Below, piece after piece: positions 32,258 through 42,148 of a DNA stretch of 64,000 nt. Under the pieces are notes generated by a model. The model had not been told where the DNA came from, made no database searches, and saw nothing but the letters and a program-made list of their open reading frames with translations. Where the stretch lies: positions 186,001 to 250,000 of the forward strand of contig NZ_CP100461.1 in assembly GCF_024228675.1 (NCBI RefSeq). The letters run 5' to 3'. This stretch comes from Salinigranum marinum (GTDB lineage: Archaea; Halobacteriota; Halobacteria; Halobacteriales; Haloferacaceae). Position 1 is the first letter of the stretch, and each line of letters begins with the position of its first letter. The position numbers were made by a program, and so were the translations under genes.

Positions 32258-33658
32258 ATGACCAAGCCACGTGACACGATCGACCGGCGACGGCTACTCA
32301 AACTCCTCGGCGTCGGTGGCGTCGCCGGTCTCGCAGGCTGTGCGGGGACCGGTGAGGCCCCAGGGACCGAGACGCAGTCTTCCGGCGGGAGCGGCGGTTC
32401 GACCCAGTCGTCGGGCGGCGAGTCGACGGCGTCGTCCGGTGGCGAGTCGACGGAGAGCGGACCGCAGATGGCTTCCGAGATCAAAGTGTGGGGCTGGGAC
32501 GTCGCGGCCAAATCGCTCGACCTCATCGACGAACCGTACGAGGAGGCAAACGGCGGGCAGGTGTCGATCACGCAGATCGGCCGGGCCGACATGAAGGACA
32601 AGTTCAAGTCCACGCTCCTGTCGGGGTCGGGGGCGCCCGCCGCGGCGATGATGGAGAGCGTCGACGCCGCCTCGTGGGTCGACACCGGTGGGTTGCGGGA
32701 CGTCTCCGCGTGGCTCGGCGAGGCCGGGATCAAGGACAAGTTCGTCGCGGGCAAGTGGGGCCCCCTGGAGAAAGACGGCGGCACGTTCGCTCTCCCGTGG
32801 GACATCGGTCCCGTCGGCACGTTCTACCGGCGTGACGTGATGGACGAACACGGCGTCGACGTATCGAGCGTGGAGACGTGGGACCAGTACATCGAGGAGG
32901 GCCAGAAGCTCCCCGACGACCAGTACCTCCTGAACCTCCCGTCGAACGACTACGACGGCCTCTGGCGCATGATGTACCGCCAGATCGGCGGCCAGCCATT
33001 CACCGAGAACGGCGCGGTGAACATCAACTCGGACAAGAGCCTCCAGGTCGCCCGCATCCTGAAGCGAATCCGCGACTCGGGCGTCGCCAACGACCTCGCG
33101 TCGTGGTCGTCGTCGTGGTTCACGGCGTTCGGGGAGGGAACGACCGCGAGCCTCACCGCGGGCGCGTGGATGGAGGGGACGCTCAAGGCGGAACTCGGCG
33201 ACACGTCCGGGCAGTGGGGCGTGTTCAAGCCGCCGGCCATCGAGTCCGGCGGGTCGAGAGCGACAAACTGGGGCGGGTCGAACGTCACGATCCCCCAGCA
33301 GGTCTCCGACGCGAAAGCCCGCCGCGCGTGGGACTACATGGCGTTCACCCTCGGCCAGGCGGAGCACCAGATCACGATGTACGAGGAGTTCGGCATCTTC
33401 CCGGCGCTCCGCCCCGCCTACGAGAACGACGCGTTCGACGCGTCCAACGAGTTCCTCGGTGGGCAGTCCGCCGGGCGACTGTTCGCGGATATCGCGCCGA
33501 ACATCTCGCCGTACCGCTTCACGGTCGACACCCCCGAAGTGACGAAAGCCATCAACACGCACTTCCGCGACATGATGACGGGCAGCAAGACGGCCAAGGA
33601 GGCCGTCGACGCGGCCGCACAGCAGGTCGCCGACCGAACCGGTCGGGACCTCGCCTGA
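32258..33658 (+). CDS. sugar ABC transporter substrate-binding lipoprotein
   Basis: The 466-residue protein has a twin-arginine signal (DRRRLLKLLGVGGVAGLAGC, lipid-modified C28) followed by a Ser/Gly/Thr/Glu linker, then a type-1 extracellular solute-binding domain (EIKVWGWDVAAKSLDLI onwards). The linker contains near-repeat SSGGESTASSGGESTESG. The domain is of the CUT1 class that binds mono- or oligosaccharides. It starts the transporter operon and has a strong TATA box. The sugar is unknown. Confidence 0.9.
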   Translation: MTKPRDTIDRRRLLKLLGVGGVAGLAGCAGTGEAPGTETQSSGGSGGSTQSSGGESTASSGGESTESGPQMASEIKVWGWDVAAKSLDLIDEPYEEANGGQVSITQIGRADMKDKFKSTLLSGSGAPAAAMMESVDAASWVDTGGLRDVSAWLGEAGIKDKFVAGKWGPLEKDGGTFALPWDIGPVGTFYRRDVMDEHGVDVSSVETWDQYIEEGQKLPDDQYLLNLPSNDYDGLWRMMYRQIGGQPFTENGAVNINSDKSLQVARILKRIRDSGVANDLASWSSSWFTAFGEGTTASLTAGAWMEGTLKAELGDTSGQWGVFKPPAIESGGSRATNWGGSNVTIPQQVSDAKARRAWDYMAFTLGQAEHQITMYEEFGIFPALRPAYENDAFDASNEFLGGQSAGRLFADIAPNISPYRFTVDTPEVTKAINTHFRDMMTGSKTAKEAVDAAAQQVADRTGRDLA

Positions 33659-33668
33659 GGCGGTCGCC

Positions 33669-34682
33669 ATGGCGATTCGTGAGACGACGGTCACAGTGCC
33701 AGCCTCGGTGAGCGACAGGGTTCGGTTCCTGCGGCAGGCCGTCTCCGAGCGACTGCCGAGCGCGAGCGACACGACCGTCGGCTACCTGTTCTTGCTGCCG
33801 GCTATCGTCCTCTTCGCCGTCTTCCTCGCCTTCCCCATCGTCTACACGCTCTATCTCTCCTTCTTCCGGTTTCAGGGCGTCGGCGGGGAGACGCTGCTGT
33901 GGATCGACACGCAGTTTCTCTCCTACCGGCTCGTCAGCATCGCCGACCTCCAGTTCGTCGGCCTGCAGAACTACACGGCGATGTTCTCGGACACGCTGTT
34001 CCACCAGGCGCTTTTCAACACCGTGTTCATCCTCGTCGTGCAGGTGCCGCTGATGGTGGCGCTCGCGCTGTTGTTCGCGGTCGCGCTGGACGCGTCGTTC
34101 GTCCGGTTCCGCGGCTTCTTCCGCACCGCGCTCGCGCTCCCGGTGTCGGCGAACCTGGTGGCGTACTCGACGGTGTTCCTCCTGATGATGCAGGACGCCG
34201 GGCTGGTCAACTACCTCCTGACGTCGGTCGGGCTGGGGCCGATCCCGTGGCTCACCAGCGAGTTCTGGTCGCGCATGACCATCGTCGGCGCCGTCACGTG
34301 GCGCTGGACGGGCTACAACATGATCATCCTGCTCGCGGGGCTGCAGAACATCCCCCAGCAGCTGTACGAGGCCGCGGAGATCGACGGCGCGAACCGGATC
34401 GAGAAGTTCCGGTACGTGACCGTCCCGCAGCTGCGACCCGTCCTGTTGTTCGTCTTCGTCACCTCCACCATCGGGACGTTCAAGCTGTTCTCCGAGCCCG
34501 TCATCATCAACGGCGGCGGCGCGCCCCTGGAGTCGACGATCACCATCGTCCAGTACATCTATCAGACGGCCTTTATCGACTTCCGGCTGGGTTACGCGAG
34601 CGCGCTGACGTACGTCCTCATTGGCGTCGTGAGCGTCCTCTCGATGATCCAGCTGCGCGTCGGAGGTGAGGACGGTGCGTGA
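33669..34682 (+). CDS. sugar ABC transporter permease (MalF-like)
   Basis: The 337-residue protein has six predicted helices and the permease EAA loop YEAAEIDGANRIEKFRYVTV, which contacts the ATPase. It starts 10 bases after the binding protein. Its last codons overlap the GTG start of the next permease by 17 bases, which couples their translation. It is the MalF-type subunit of a CUT1 importer. Confidence 0.92.
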   Translation: MAIRETTVTVPASVSDRVRFLRQAVSERLPSASDTTVGYLFLLPAIVLFAVFLAFPIVYTLYLSFFRFQGVGGETLLWIDTQFLSYRLVSIADLQFVGLQNYTAMFSDTLFHQALFNTVFILVVQVPLMVALALLFAVALDASFVRFRGFFRTALALPVSANLVAYSTVFLLMMQDAGLVNYLLTSVGLGPIPWLTSEFWSRMTIVGAVTWRWTGYNMIILLAGLQNIPQQLYEAAEIDGANRIEKFRYVTVPQLRPVLLFVFVTSTIGTFKLFSEPVIINGGGAPLESTITIVQYIYQTAFIDFRLGYASALTYVLIGVVSVLSMIQLRVGGEDGA

Positions 34683-35598
34683 GTCGACCCGTCGGGAGGG
34701 CGCCTGGCAGTTCCTCACGTACACGTTCATCCTGCTGGGGACAGTGGTGACGCTGGTGCCGCTGTACTGGATCTTCGTCGCGTCGACGCTCCCCGAGTCG
34801 GAGTTCCTCTCGTCGACCGACCCGCGGCTCCTGCCCGGGGACGCTTTTCTCTCGAACTTCCAGTCGCTCCAGGCGCGCGAGAACGTCCAGTTCGTCGGTT
34901 CTATCGGCCAGATGCAAGAGTACATCCAGCTCGGCCCGGTCTACTTCGCGTACGACTTCTGGCACCTGTGGAACCCCGGCGCGATCGAGAACAGCGTCTT
35001 CATCGCCGTGGTGTACACGCTGTTGTCGCTGCTTCTGTGTTCGATGGCCGGCTTCGCCTTCGCGAAGTACGAGTTCCGGTTCAAAAAGCCCATCTTCTAC
35101 GCCATCCTGGCGACGCTCATTTTGCCGATTCAGCTGCTGGTGATCCCGTTGTTCTTGCTCATGAGCCAGCTCGACATGACCAACACCTACTGGGCGATCA
35201 TCCTCCCGTGGGCCGCGAACCCGCTGGGGATCTTCCTCATGCGCCAGAACATGAAGTCGATCCCCGACGCGCTGCTCGAATCGGCGCGGATGGACGGCGC
35301 GACGGAGTTCCAGCTGTACTACAAGATCGCCCTGCCGACGATGAAGTCGTCGCTCGCGGCGCTCGCGATCATCCTCTTTCTGTTCCAGTGGAACCTCTTT
35401 CTGTTCCCGCTGGTCATCCTCGAACAGAGCAAGTACACCATTCCCGTGGCGATCAACCAGCTCGTCGGCGCCCAGCGCGTCTACTACGACCAGATCATGG
35501 TCGCGGCGACGCTCTCGGTCGTGCCGATCTTCGTCCTGTTCTTATTCTTACAGAAACAGTTCGTCAGCGGGATCCTCGCGGGGTCGGTCAAGGAGTAA
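34666..35598 (+). CDS. sugar ABC transporter permease (MalG-like)
   Basis: The 310-residue protein has six helices and the EAA-type loop LLESARMDGATEFQLYYKIA, and ends LQKQFVSGILAGSVKE as MalG-type permeases do. It uses a GTG start at 34666, or a second GTG nine bases on, and overlaps the MalF-like gene by 17 bases. It pairs with that subunit in the importer. Confidence 0.92.
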   Translation: MRTVRESTRREGAWQFLTYTFILLGTVVTLVPLYWIFVASTLPESEFLSSTDPRLLPGDAFLSNFQSLQARENVQFVGSIGQMQEYIQLGPVYFAYDFWHLWNPGAIENSVFIAVVYTLLSLLLCSMAGFAFAKYEFRFKKPIFYAILATLILPIQLLVIPLFLLMSQLDMTNTYWAIILPWAANPLGIFLMRQNMKSIPDALLESARMDGATEFQLYYKIALPTMKSSLAALAIILFLFQWNLFLFPLVILEQSKYTIPVAINQLVGAQRVYYDQIMVAATLSVVPIFVLFLFLQKQFVSGILAGSVKE

Positions 35599-35600
35599 CC

Positions 35601-36728
35601 ATGTCAGGAATCCAGTTACAGACGCTACGGAAGGAGTTCGGTGACGGCGCCGAGTCGGTCGTCGCCGTCGAGGACATCGACCTCGAAATCGACGACGGGG
35701 AGTTCCTCGTCCTCGTCGGCCCCTCGGGGTGTGGCAAGACCACGACGCTCCGCTGTATCGCGGGGCTCGAAGACGTGACGTCGGGGACGATCATGTTCGG
35801 CGCGACCGACGTGACGCCGCTCCGCGCGCGCGACCGCGACGTCGCCATGGTGTTCCAGAACTACGCGCTCTACCCGCACATGAGCGTGCGGAAGAACATC
35901 GGCTTCGGGCTCCGGCTCTCGACGCAGTTATCATCCGCCGAGATCGACACGCGCGTCGAGGAGACCGCCGAGATGCTCGGCATCTCCGAACTGCTCGGCG
36001 ACAAGCCCAAGGAACTATCGGGGGGCCAGCAACAGCGCGTCGCGCTCGGGCGGGCGATCATCCGCGAACCCGAGGTTTTCCTCATGGACGAGCCGCTTTC
36101 GAACCTGGACGCCAAACTCCGCGCGCAGATGCGGACCGAACTGCAGGAACTCCAGCACACCCTCGGCACGACGACGGTGTACGTCACGCACGACCAGACC
36201 GAGGCGATGGCGATGGGCGACCGCATCGCCGTCATGAACGGCGGCGTGCTCCAGCAGGTCGGCCGCCCCGAGGAGGTGTACCTCTCGCCCACCAACGAGT
36301 TCGTCGCGGACTTCATCGGCAGCCCGAGCATCAACCTCTTCACCGCGACCGTCGACGGGCGGAGCCTCTCGGGACCGGGCGGGTTCAGCTACGATCTCTC
36401 GGACCCGACCGTGCTCGACGGACACGACCGCGTCAGGGTCGGCATCCGCCCCGAGGACGTGGGACTCGTCCCACACGGCGAGGGCGGCACGGAGGCGACG
36501 GTCACCGTCGCCGAACACATGGGCAACGAGAACTTCCTCTACCTCGAACTCGCCGGACAGGAACTCACCGCCCGCATCGACAGCGCCATCCGCCCGGAGG
36601 CGGGCCAGACCATCCGCTTTACGTTCGAAGAGGAGGCGCTGTACCTGTTCGATCCGGAGACGGGTGCGTCGCTGAAGACGAAGACGGACGACGCGGACGC
36701 CGACGTCGCGGCGCTCGTCTCCGGCTAA
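35601..36728 (+). CDS. sugar ABC transporter ATP-binding protein (MsmX/UgpC-like)
   Basis: The 375-residue protein shows Walker A GPSGCGKTTT, the Q loop VFQNYALYPHM, the signature LSGGQQQRV, Walker B VFLMDEPLSNLDA and the switch H in VTHDQ, then a C-terminal TOBE/OB region (about 235-370). It follows the MalG-like gene after 2 bases and energises the importer. The C-terminal tail is acidic. This class is often shared between sugar transporters. Confidence 0.93.
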   Translation: MSGIQLQTLRKEFGDGAESVVAVEDIDLEIDDGEFLVLVGPSGCGKTTTLRCIAGLEDVTSGTIMFGATDVTPLRARDRDVAMVFQNYALYPHMSVRKNIGFGLRLSTQLSSAEIDTRVEETAEMLGISELLGDKPKELSGGQQQRVALGRAIIREPEVFLMDEPLSNLDAKLRAQMRTELQELQHTLGTTTVYVTHDQTEAMAMGDRIAVMNGGVLQQVGRPEEVYLSPTNEFVADFIGSPSINLFTATVDGRSLSGPGGFSYDLSDPTVLDGHDRVRVGIRPEDVGLVPHGEGGTEATVTVAEHMGNENFLYLELAGQELTARIDSAIRPEAGQTIRFTFEEEALYLFDPETGASLKTKTDDADADVAALVSG

Positions 36729-36747
36729 TCGCCCGCGCGGGGCCGCG

Positions 36748-36752
36748 TTTTT
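36748..36752 (+). terminator. T-run between convergent genes
   Basis: Five T residues follow a GC-rich stretch, 20 bases past the ATPase stop and 25 bases before the end of the convergent sulfotransferase-like gene. Confidence 0.35.
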
Positions 36753-36776
36753 CCCCCGCCCGTCTCGTAGCGTCGG

Positions 36777-38330
36777 TCACTCCCGGCCGCGCCTGTGGTC
36801 GACGACCCCGACGACCACGAGGCCGAGCGAACAGATCGTGACGAGGAGTTGGAACTCGCCGAACCAGATCGGGAGCCGCGGGATCACGGCCTTGATCCCG
36901 ACGAGCAGGAGCGACAGCCCGGGGATGTCGGCGGCGCTGATGCCCGAGTCGCCGTCGGTCTCGGGAGGCGACGGCTGGGAAGTCTCAGTCGGTGACGCAG
37001 ACGTGGACACACCGGTCGCGTCGGTACCGGTCGGGGTCGTTTCGTTCTTCCACGGCGTCGCGTCCGTCACGGGCGGCGTCACGGTCGCCTCGGGCGACTC
37101 GTACGCTCCCGCGGTCTCGCCGACGGGCATCGGGTCGGCCTCGTAGGGGATCAGGGGCGTGCCGTAGCTCCAGACGACCTCGCCCGCGGGCGTCACCTCG
37201 AAGATCCGCCGGTTCAGCGAGTCGGTCACGAGCGTGTTCCCGTTCGGGAGGCGGTCGGCGTCGCGGGGCCACTGGAGCCGGAGTCCACCGGCGTTCGCGA
37301 GCGTCCACGTCTCCTCCCATCCGTCGTCGGTTCGCCGAAGTTCGACGACGCGGTCGTTCTCGCTGTCGGCCACCAGCACCCGGCCAGGCCCGAGCCACTG
37401 CGGGTTGTGCTGGTGGTTCATCACGCTGGGGTCGCCACACCTGACGCGACCGTCGTCGTCGAAGTCGGCGAGCTGTCCGCCCACGGTACACGAGCCGTCG
37501 TCCGTGTCGTCCGTGTCGGCGTTGATCACCTCGACGACGCCCTCGCCGCGTTCGACGATCAGGAGCTGGTTGGCGTTCCGGACGGAGACGAGAAAGCGGT
37601 CCTCGTCGATGACGTCCACGTCGTTGATGTGGAGCCAGTCACGCCGGGTGACGTCGGGCGGGGCGTCGTAGAAGCCGCTGTCGGCGGCGTTCCACTCCCA
37701 CTCGATGGTCCCGTTCTCGACGATCGCGATGCGCTCGTACTCCATGTCGGCGAACACGAACCGGCCGTCACCGAGTGGCTCGACGTCGTGGACCTCGCTG
37801 TGGGTCGGCCCGCGGAGGGGAAACGTGAACTCCGAAACGACGGGTGGGGGCGAGCCCGCCGAGGGGTCGATGACGCGGAAGCCAGTCTTCGTGCACGGGG
37901 GCTCGTACGGGTCACAGCCCGTCTCGTAGCCGTTGTGCATGAACGCCGCGACGACGTTGCCGTTTTCGAGTCGTGTGACGTCGAAGTAGCTGTCACGGTC
38001 GTTGAGCTTCCAGACCACCTCGTGATCGTCGAGCAGGTAGACGCTCCCCTGCTTCTGCCAGTTCGTGCCGCCGCCCTGTGAACCGACGAGGACCTGTGGG
38101 CCGCGCGCGTCACTCGCAGTGGGCGTCGTGGCCGATGGGTCGCTGGGGTCGGTCGCCTGTCCGTCCGCGGAGGAGTACGATCCAGGGTCGTCGCTACTGT
38201 CGGTCGCCGAGACGCCTGGCGTGCGTGCGGAGACGTCGCGCGACGGTGCCGTCGCGGCACTGGCTGCGAGCGTCGTCGAGAGGACGAGACAGCCGACGAG
38301 GACGAACACCACACCGCGGGAGAGTCTCAT
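36777..38330 (-). CDS. arylsulfotransferase (ASST)-like surface protein
   Basis: The 517-residue protein has a signal peptide, a disordered Ser/Thr/Asp stretch (25-75), then a propeller-like domain. Motifs NGYETGCDPYEPPCTKTGF, HSEVHDVEPLGDGRFVFAD, HINDVDVIDEDRFLVSVRN, HQHNPQWLGPGRVLVAD and RDADRLPNGNTLVTDS match arylsulfotransferase-type repeats. Known ASST enzymes use an active-site His. The C-terminal part has a Thr/Pro stalk and two hydrophobic helices, so it is outward-facing and membrane-anchored. It converges with the ABC transporter. Substrates could be phenolic or glycan sulfates, which is inference. Confidence 0.75.
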   Translation of the reverse strand: MRLSRGVVFVLVGCLVLSTTLAASAATAPSRDVSARTPGVSATDSSDDPGSYSSADGQATDPSDPSATTPTASDARGPQVLVGSQGGGTNWQKQGSVYLLDDHEVVWKLNDRDSYFDVTRLENGNVVAAFMHNGYETGCDPYEPPCTKTGFRVIDPSAGSPPPVVSEFTFPLRGPTHSEVHDVEPLGDGRFVFADMEYERIAIVENGTIEWEWNAADSGFYDAPPDVTRRDWLHINDVDVIDEDRFLVSVRNANQLLIVERGEGVVEVINADTDDTDDGSCTVGGQLADFDDDGRVRCGDPSVMNHQHNPQWLGPGRVLVADSENDRVVELRRTDDGWEETWTLANAGGLRLQWPRDADRLPNGNTLVTDSLNRRIFEVTPAGEVVWSYGTPLIPYEADPMPVGETAGAYESPEATVTPPVTDATPWKNETTPTGTDATGVSTSASPTETSQPSPPETDGDSGISAADIPGLSLLLVGIKAVIPRLPIWFGEFQLLVTICSLGLVVVGVVDHRRGRE

Positions 38331-38414
38331 TGAACCGGTGATTGTCGGTCAAGCGGTGTGATCTTTCTGATCGGTCGTCGCGGCTGGGGCCCACCTGGAG
38401 CGTGAGGACGGTCG

Positions 38415-39332
38415 TCAGTTCGGATACCCCGTCGCGCTGGGAATCGACTGAGCGACCTCCTCCGGGGGTGGATCGAACCGCTCGGCGTGGAGGAGACCGG
38501 CGAGATGTTCGAGCGTGTCCACGAGCCGCGGACCCGGGCGGTTGACGTAGTGATTGCCGTCCATCGCGTGGACCCGGCCGTCCCGGACGGCCCGTAACTC
38601 GTTCCAGCCGTCGCGGATCCGGAGGTCGTCGAACGCGTCGACCGTCCGGGCGAGCGAGAAGCCACAGGGCGCGGCCACGAGTACCTCCGGGTCGGCGTCG
38701 CACAGGGTCGCCCACTCGACCGGTCCCGAGCGTTGGCCGGGGTCGGCGAGGAGGAACTCGCCGCCGGCGAGGTCGACGAGTTCGGGCATCCAGTGGCCGC
38801 TGACCATCACCGGATCGAGCCAGTCGAGAACCGTCACGGTCGGCGTCTCCACTCCCTCGGTCGACGCCCGAACCCGATCGACGCGCGTCCGGAGCTCCGA
38901 GACGAGCGCCTGCGCCCTCGACGTTCGATCGATCGCCTGGCCGATCCGCTCGATGTCGTCGAAGAGATCCGACAGCCTGTGGGGATGGGTGGCGATGATA
39001 TCGGCGTCGAGTCCGAGGTCGGCGACGGTCTCGCGGACGACCGTCTCGTCGACGGCACAGACGTCACAGAGCCCCTGGCTGATGACGACCTCGGGATCCA
39101 ACTCGCGAAGGCGCTCACGGTCGAGTTCGTAGACGCCACCGTCGTTCGTCGCGTCCTGTACCTGGTCGTCGATGGCCTGGCTCGACCCGGTCGTGTCGAT
39201 CGTCGAGTGGACGACCGTCGGGAGTGTTTCGACGTCCGGTGGGTAGTCGCACTCGTGGGTGACGCCGACGGGATCGACGCCGAGCGCACGGACGATCTCG
39301 GTCGCCGAGGGGAGGAGCGAGACGACGCGCAT
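38415..39332 (-). CDS. btuF: cobalamin-binding protein, BtuF-like
   Basis: The 305-residue protein has the periplasmic-binding type-3 fold (RVVSLLPSATEIVRALG, THECDYPP, EVVISQGLCDVCAVDE, PGPRLVDTLEHLAGLL). It lacks a signal peptide and a lipobox, unlike BtuF of bacteria, so it may be cytosolic or be exported through a non-classical route. In haloarchaea such proteins are annotated as cobalamin-binding proteins. The transporter subunits BtuC and BtuD are not in the window. Confidence 0.8.
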   Translation of the reverse strand: MRVVSLLPSATEIVRALGVDPVGVTHECDYPPDVETLPTVVHSTIDTTGSSQAIDDQVQDATNDGGVYELDRERLRELDPEVVISQGLCDVCAVDETVVRETVADLGLDADIIATHPHRLSDLFDDIERIGQAIDRTSRAQALVSELRTRVDRVRASTEGVETPTVTVLDWLDPVMVSGHWMPELVDLAGGEFLLADPGQRSGPVEWATLCDADPEVLVAAPCGFSLARTVDAFDDLRIRDGWNELRAVRDGRVHAMDGNHYVNRPGPRLVDTLEHLAGLLHAERFDPPPEEVAQSIPSATGYPN

Positions 39333-39435
39333 GCGGGCTATCGGGAGGCGAAGATCAAAAGTACGGCGAGTCGTCCTGTCGGAGAGTCAGGAGGGCGACG
39401 CCCGGGGTGCTCACGTCTTCAGACGAGAGAGGATG

Positions 39436-41298
39436 TCAATTCGGCGCTGCAGTCGGTCCGTCGACCGCCGCCAGCCGTTCGACAGCGGGCATTTCCAGGA
39501 ACGAAAGCAAGGTGTACAGCTCGAAGTGGTTGTCTTCCCCGTTCAGGTGTTCCTGATAGCAACGCTCCGCATCCTCGCGGCTGAGGAACGGGAGCGCGTC
39601 GAGGATCGGGCCCTTCTCGCGGAGTGTCTCCTCGACGAACGAGTGCGAGCGGATCAGTCCGTTGGCATCGAGCCACGGCCCGTGTGACAGGTGCGGTTCG
39701 GGCGGCTCCTCCGACGGGAAGAACCTCCGTCTGAAGTGAGTTGCATGGCTCCACAGGAACGTAACAGGGAACGACTGTGTGAGCGGAACGCCGGTATAGC
39801 TATGAGGGATTTTGGCGATCGACTCGTCGAGTTCCGCCGTCGTCGCGTTGATGATATTCCTGCGTCCCCGGTGTTTCAGCGGCATTTTGAGCGCGATGTC
39901 GACGAGCCGATTGTCGAAGAACGGGCTCCAATGTGGCATTATTCCGTTCAACGCGTGGTAGAAGTGGTCAGATTTATTCGAAAACGGATAGAAGTCGTCG
40001 AAGAAGACGAGTTCGTTGACCGAGTCGTACGCAACGCCGTGGTGTGAGATACCGTCTCCGGCAGTGATATTCCGCTCTAGAATCTCCGTCAAGCTCTCGG
40101 TGTGCTTGAGGTACGCAGGCAGCTCTTTCGCGCGGTTCGAGACGAACTCTTCGACGCTCGTGACCTCCTTCACAGTCGGAAGTTGGATACCCCCGAGCGG
40201 GCCGAGTTCGATCCGTGAGACCGGATAGGCGTGATCTCTGAACAGCGTATCCGCTCCGTGCCCGGAGATGAGAACGTCGACTTCGTCACGGAGTTGCTCG
40301 TCGAAGGTGGTTACGTGTGCCTCACAGAACCGTCCGATGAAATTCATCGTTTTGGGGACGGTTTCGAGCATTCGCTCGTGTGAGTCACGGTCGTGCGTGA
40401 GCAATCGGAACTCACGGCCTGCGGCGTCCGCCACCCGCTTGGCAGTCCGTGTCTCGCGACTCTGCCACCCCGTCGAGTGGTACGTACGTAGGTCGATATC
40501 GTCGTCGAGGCCGGCCAGTACCGCCCGCGAGTCGCTCCCGCCGCTCAGCAGTAACCCGTACCGTAGATCGGGATCAACGCGTTCCGAGAGGACCTTTTCG
40601 AACCGGTCGACGAACTGGTCGACGAAGTACGAAAACGGCTCGTCGAGCGGTTCGATCCGTGGTCGCCAGTAGCGCTCCGTCTCGACATCGCCCGTATCGA
40701 GATCGATAGCCGTCACCGACGACGGAAGCAACTCCTCTACGCCGGTAAACGGCGTTTTTGTTCCCCCGATCGATCCGAGCGAGAAGTACTCGCTGAGATA
40801 CTCGACATCGAACCCTGCCTCGACACTGGGATAGGTGGGAAGCGACTGGATGTGTGTCGAGAACACGAACTCGCCGGAACTGGGTCGAGCATAGAAGACG
40901 GGGCGCGTCGCCAGACGGTCCGTGACGATGTACACAACGCTGGCTGCCTGGTCGTAGAACACGGCCATGAACGTCCCGTTCAGTCCTTCGACGAACTCGA
41001 TTCCGTCCTCGCGATACCGTCGGGCACAGAACTGTTCGACCGTCTCGGGGCCGCCACTCTGACGGGCGTGATATCCCGTCGAGTCCTCGTACCCCCAGAT
41101 GTTCCCGACGACCCACACGAGTGTCTCGCCTCCGGTCGTGGCCAATGGACTTGGCACTGGGCTCGAATGGTGGCGGGTCCGGATCGCGAGACGGGCGTCG
41201 CTGTACGAGGTAGTCACCTCGTCACTGGTCGTCACCAGTGCGTCGGTCAACGCATCGATCGAGTGCTCGCGATCGCCGACGATACCACACAGACCTAC
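39436..41298 (-). CDS. asparagine-synthase-like protein
   Basis: The 620-residue protein resembles asparagine synthase B-type proteins used in glycan clusters. The N-terminal part (about 1-190) is glutaminase-like, but it starts MVGLCGIVG: Cys follows three extra residues, whereas active enzymes need Cys2. The C-terminal synthetase half has the PP-loop LLLSGGSDSRAVLAGL and ISGHGADTLFRDH. It could amidate sugar acids or be a non-glutamine-using synthase. The ATG at 41298 is used. The next gene on this strand is the BtuF-like gene, with about 100 bases between. Confidence 0.75.
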   Translation of the reverse strand, partial: VGLCGIVGDREHSIDALTDALVTTSDEVTTSYSDARLAIRTRHHSSPVPSPLATTGGETLVWVVGNIWGYEDSTGYHARQSGGPETVEQFCARRYREDGIEFVEGLNGTFMAVFYDQAASVVYIVTDRLATRPVFYARPSSGEFVFSTHIQSLPTYPSVEAGFDVEYLSEYFSLGSIGGTKTPFTGVEELLPSSVTAIDLDTGDVETERYWRPRIEPLDEPFSYFVDQFVDRFEKVLSERVDPDLRYGLLLSGGSDSRAVLAGLDDDIDLRTYHSTGWQSRETRTAKRVADAAGREFRLLTHDRDSHERMLETVPKTMNFIGRFCEAHVTTFDEQLRDEVDVLISGHGADTLFRDHAYPVSRIELGPLGGIQLPTVKEVTSVEEFVSNRAKELPAYLKHTESLTEILERNITAGDGISHHGVAYDSVNELVFFDDFYPFSNKSDHFYHALNGIMPHWSPFFDNRLVDIALKMPLKHRGRRNIINATTAELDESIAKIPHSYTGVPLTQSFPVTFLWSHATHFRRRFFPSEEPPEPHLSHGPWLDANGLIRSHSFVEETLREKGPILDALPFLSREDAERCYQEHLNGEDNHFELYTLLSFLEMPAVERLAAVDGPTAAPN

Positions 41299-41602
41299 CA
41301 TCTGTGATATTCCACGGTGCTGTCTCAAAAGTCTTGTTTTATCGATGAATTGACCCTACACGAACTCCTCCCCCGAATGGCGACATATATCCAACTATAC
41401 CGGGCACAAGACCGACAAAAGCGCTACTGATCAGTTTATTTCGTATGGAAACAGTTAGCTTCTCGGATAGTGAAATAACATTGAAACTATCTCGTGAGTT
41501 AATTATTTGATAATATCCGTTTGCTAACTCGTGGCCTGAGCGGGTCTGGGCGTCCCACCACTGTCGTCTCTCCGAACGGTGCGTTCATGTGAGAGCCACC
41601 AC
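41299..41602. other. intergenic region between divergent genes
   Basis: The stretch is AT-rich for the genome (41380-41520) and holds the promoters of the divergent asparagine-synthase-like and OB-fold membrane genes. No repeat or coding frame is seen. Confidence 0.6.
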
Positions 41603-42148
41603 ATGCTCACACCGATGGGACAAGCCCTCCAACAGGCCGTCGCGGTGGTGGTGCTTCTGGGTGTTCTCTTCGGCCTCTGCGTTTGGTTCGGATCGCTCGC
41701 GCCCGATCCGACGGTCGGCGCGTACCCCGATGCGAGTGATATCGGTCCCTCACCGGCGGAGTACGTGGGAACCGACGTCGAGATCGGCGGCCGAGTGGTC
41801 GCGACGGATCCGGTCGTGATCGAGCTGTCGTACGGAACGGCGAGCCGACGTGTGACTGTCACCGACGTCTCACACCCCGTCGCGGAGGGGGACACGCTGA
41901 GGGTGTTCGGCACGGTGAGGGAGTCGGGGGCCGTCCGTGCGACGAACAGCTTCGCCGTGTCCCCGGCTGGTGCGCTGTACACCTACTCGATCTCGTTTCT
42001 CGCGGGACTGTGGGTGCTCGCTCGGCTCGCCACACAGTGGCGGTTCGACCCCGCTCGTGGGCTGGTCCGACGGACGACACCGCGACGGCCCGTGCGCTGG
42101 CTTCGTCGCCGGTTCGCCCATGAGGAGGTGACCGACTCGGATGCCTGA
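41603..42148 (+). CDS. membrane protein with OB-fold-like domain
   Basis: The 181-residue protein (ATG at 41603, possibly 41615) has a membrane helix near the start (VAVVVLLGVLFGLCVW), a beta-rich extracytosolic domain (about 55-125, VEIGGRVVATDPVVIELS and DTLRVFGTVRESG) and a second helix (about 130-150), with a polybasic tail. The beta domain resembles the OB fold of membrane NfeD/CcmE-like proteins. Function is unknown. It overlaps the next gene by eight bases. Confidence 0.65.
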   Translation: MLTPMGQALQQAVAVVVLLGVLFGLCVWFGSLAPDPTVGAYPDASDIGPSPAEYVGTDVEIGGRVVATDPVVIELSYGTASRRVTVTDVSHPVAEGDTLRVFGTVRESGAVRATNSFAVSPAGALYTYSISFLAGLWVLARLATQWRFDPARGLVRRTTPRRPVRWLRRRFAHEEVTDSDA

